Source of the DNA: Rhizomicrobium sp.
Lineage (GTDB): Bacteria; Pseudomonadota; Alphaproteobacteria; Micropepsales; Micropepsaceae
Length of the DNA: 64,000 bases
Reading direction: 5' to 3'
Assembly (NCBI GenBank): GCA_037200985.1
Contig: JBBCGJ010000001.1
Coordinates: forward strand, 3,200,756 to 3,264,755
The notes under the pieces are model-generated. The model was not told the DNA's origin. It searched no databases and was given only the letters and a program-made list of their open reading frames with translations. This document shows, one piece after another, positions 62,094 to 64,000 of this stretch; positions within the stretch are counted from its first letter, which is position 1, and each line of letters begins with the position of its first letter. Made by a program: the position numbers and the translations under genes.

Positions 62094-64000
62094 TTATGCC
62101 GTAAGCCCGGGTATCGATGCCGCGCTCGACCCGCCCAGCATGTTCAGCGCGAGCGTGTAGCTCGACAGCTGGGATGTCATGTAGGCCGGCGCGGTGCCGG
62201 AGGTGTTGCCCGGTGCAGCGGCCGGCGCGGGCGGCGCATTCGTCGTCTGATAGGCGCTCTGGATCTTCGACAGCACGCCGAGCAGCGCCGAGCGCGCCAG
62301 GTCGGCGCCGGTCTTGGTCGACAGGTCGAAGCTGGTGCCGAGGCCCAGGCCGAAAGCCTGCGTATTCGAGGTCGAGGCCGGAGACGGCGTGCCGGACGAC
62401 CCTTTCGCCGCCGGCGCGCTTAGCGTGCCGGCCGCGATGCCGAGGCGCGCCAGCGCGTCGAACTGTGCCGGGCCGGAGACAAGCGTGACGGTCTGGCCGG
62501 GATTGGCCTCGATCTTCAGGCCTTCCGCGCCGCCGGTATAGTTGACCGAGGCCTTGCCATAGGTCTGGAGCTGGATATTGATCTTGGTGGCGAGCGACTG
62601 GAGCGTCTCGCCCTTGTCGATGGTCACGGTGGCGGTACGCGCCCCCACGCCTTGTATCTGGATTTTGAACGTATCGCCGGCGCGCAGCGTCGTCTGCGCC
62701 GTCAGATCGACCGACTGGTTCGGATTGACGGTGCCGCGCGGCAAGCCGAGCGCGTCCAGTACGCTCGACCCGCTCGGGTCGATCGCGATGCCGGCACCGG
62801 ACGAAATGCCGTCGAGGCCGGCATATTGCTTGGTCCAGGTGATCGCGCCCGTCGCCGACAGCGCGGTCGCGAAGCTGTTGCTGACATTGGCGATGTTGCG
62901 GTTCTGCCCCGCGAAAGTGCCGGTGGTCGAACCGGTCAAATAGATCGTGCCGTCGCCGCCGACCGTCACCGCGCCGCCCTTCTCCTGCCCGGCCGTGCCG
63001 ACATAGGAGACGAAATTCGCCGCCGCGGTCGTGCCCTGATCGGTCAGGGCGAAGACGAAGGCGTCGCTGCCGCCCGAGGAGGCGTTGGCGACCGTCGCGG
63101 CGCCGCTCGCGGTCAGGTTCGCGTTCTGTGTCGTGCCCGAGACATAAACCTGGTTGCCGGAGACGGTGAGGCCGCCGATGGCGCCGCCATTCTGAAGATC
63201 ACCAAGATCCTGCGTCCAGGTCGGCGGCACGGTGATGTCGCCGCCGGCATACTTCGCCACCACGGCATGGCCGTTCTGCACGCTGGCGACATACAGGCTG
63301 CCGTCGCTGCCCGTCGCCGTCGCGGCGACCGTATCGGCGGCCGAGGTGCCGAACTGGCTTTCGGAAATCAATTTGCCCTTGGAATCGAACTTGGCCAGAT
63401 AGGCGTCGCCGCCGCCCAATGCGGTCTGCCCGCTGCCGATCACGCCGCCTTGCATCGTGACCGCCTTGCCGCCGACATTGGCGGTATAGCCGCCGACCGC
63501 GCCGCCGATATAGACGTTGCCGCCGGCGTCAACGCTGACGGTGTTCGCCTGATTGTTGATCAGGGTCTGGATTTGCGTAATCCAGGTCTGGTTGCCGTTG
63601 GCGTCGTATTTCGCGACGAAGGAATCGGTGTTGCCGTTCGCGACCGAGGTCGGCGAGAGATCGGCGGTGGTCGAGCCGGTGACGACAACGCCACCCGTCG
63701 GATTGAGCGCCAGCGAAGTGCCGGTCGCCGTGCCGGCGCTGCCGAGCAGGCGGGTCCACAACACATTGCCGGCGGAGTCGTATTTGGTGAGATAGGCGTC
63801 CTGGTCGCCCTGGTTGACCTGGTTGCCGAAATCACCGGTGGCGTTGCCGAGCACATAGACGTTGCCGCTCGAATCCACGACAGTTGACGCTGCGGTCGTC
63901 GTGCCGCTGGTCGGCGCGGCAGTGACGCTGACTGTGCTGGTCGGCGCGGTGCTATCGAGATCGGAGAGCTTGATCAGGCGCCCCTGCTGATCCGCGGCCT
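62094..64000 (-). CDS. FlaEY-like beta-propeller (SBBP) repeat protein, 5' end outside window
   Basis: At least 635 aa; the frame stays open to the window edge. The visible part has repeated SBBP-type beta-propeller units (SSGNVYVLGNATGDFGN, AGGNVYIGGAVGG, SDGSLYVASVQNG, GDGTIYLTGSTTG). After these come a hook-IN-like motif (TVTIDKGETLQSLATKINIQ) and AEGLKIEANPGQTVTLVSGP, which resemble flagellar hook/filament proteins. The C-terminus ends YTLALNMLGGSSAASIPGLT. Convergent with flgN-like. A regulatory or filament-surface role as for Caulobacter FlaEY is possible; assignment is moderate. Confidence 0.62.
   Translation of the reverse strand, partial: AADQQGRLIKLSDLDSTAPTSTVSVTAAPTSGTTTAASTVVDSSGNVYVLGNATGDFGNQVNQGDQDAYLTKYDSAGNVLWTRLLGSAGTATGTSLALNPTGGVVVTGSTTADLSPTSVANGNTDSFVAKYDANGNQTWITQIQTLINNQANTVSVDAGGNVYIGGAVGGYTANVGGKAVTMQGGVIGSGQTALGGGDAYLAKFDSKGKLISESQFGTSAADTVAATATGSDGSLYVASVQNGHAVVAKYAGGDITVPPTWTQDLGDLQNGGAIGGLTVSGNQVYVSGTTQNANLTASGAATVANASSGGSDAFVFALTDQGTTAAANFVSYVGTAGQEKGGAVTVGGDGTIYLTGSTTGTFAGQNRNIANVSNSFATALSATGAITWTKQYAGLDGISSGAGIAIDPSGSSVLDALGLPRGTVNPNQSVDLTAQTTLRAGDTFKIQIQGVGARTATVTIDKGETLQSLATKINIQLQTYGKASVNYTGGAEGLKIEANPGQTVTLVSGPAQFDALARLGIAAGTLSAPAAKGSSGTPSPASTSNTQAFGLGLGTSFDLSTKTGADLARSALLGVLSKIQSAYQTTNAPPAPAAAPGNTSGTAPAYMTSQLSSYTLALNMLGGSSAASIPGLTA

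Overview
The window is a GC-rich bacterial chromosome segment, almost certainly from an alphaproteobacterium. The evidence is a nepR-ecfG-phyR general stress response locus, EcfG-type promoters (GGAAC-N16/17-CGTT), a zinc-finger-less DksA, paired hisG/hisZ, a DUF6468/MotE-like flagellar motor operon, a FlaEY-like protein and a flagellar promoter of sigma-54 type. The genus cannot be fixed from sequence reading alone; a Rhizomicrobium/Caulobacterales-like lineage is a guess.

Layout. (1) 1-3.7 kb: general stress response core (partial sensor kinase, ecfG, nepR, phyR) and three small envelope/stress genes. (2) 4.0-6.6 kb: a lipid-linked glycosyltransferase pair (ArnT-like plus GT2-GtrA). (3) 6.6-8.1 kb: five small stress-type genes; each of the three transcription units is preceded by an EcfG-like promoter. 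(4) 8.2-17.6 kb: a TetA-like exporter, then one long minus-strand block. In transcription order this block is luxR2-luxI2-dioxygenase-luxR1-luxI1, then type III polyketide synthase, isoprenylcysteine-methyltransferase-like enzyme, AlkB-like di-iron membrane oxygenase and EmrB-like exporter. It looks like a quorum-sensing-controlled pathway making and exporting a modified alkyl-polyketide, and is the most interesting part of the window.

(5) 17.8-24.4 kb: acyl-CoA catabolism (quinone-reductase-like MDR, thiolase, cupin, three acyl-CoA dehydrogenases). (6) 24.6-38.9 kb: M16 peptidase, glutamate synthase gltBD, an initiator tRNA with an unusual anticodon stem, an OmpA-like lipoprotein and hisS-hisG-hisZ. 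(7) 39.3-41.7 kb: a frameshifted membrane gene, dksA, and an unfamiliar two-gene membrane/OmpA-like cassette. (8) 42.0-51.5 kb: divergent flagellar operons, flgF-flgG-flgA-flgH on the minus strand and fliL-fliM-DUF6468-motE-like-TPR on the plus strand. (9) 51.6-59.8 kb: gpmI-envC-like-ctpA-ctpA-polysaccharide deacetylase-rppH-hydrolase, a cell-envelope operon. (10) 60.2-64 kb: flgI, flgJ-like, flgN-like and a convergent, incomplete FlaEY-like gene.

Five copies or partial copies of a CCTCCCCC/GGGGGAGG interspersed palindrome lie in the intergenic gaps of regions 5 to 9. No insertion sequence, CRISPR array, rRNA or prophage was seen. Start codons were chosen by reading frame, overlap and Shine-Dalgarno spacing, and several differ from the longest open frame.
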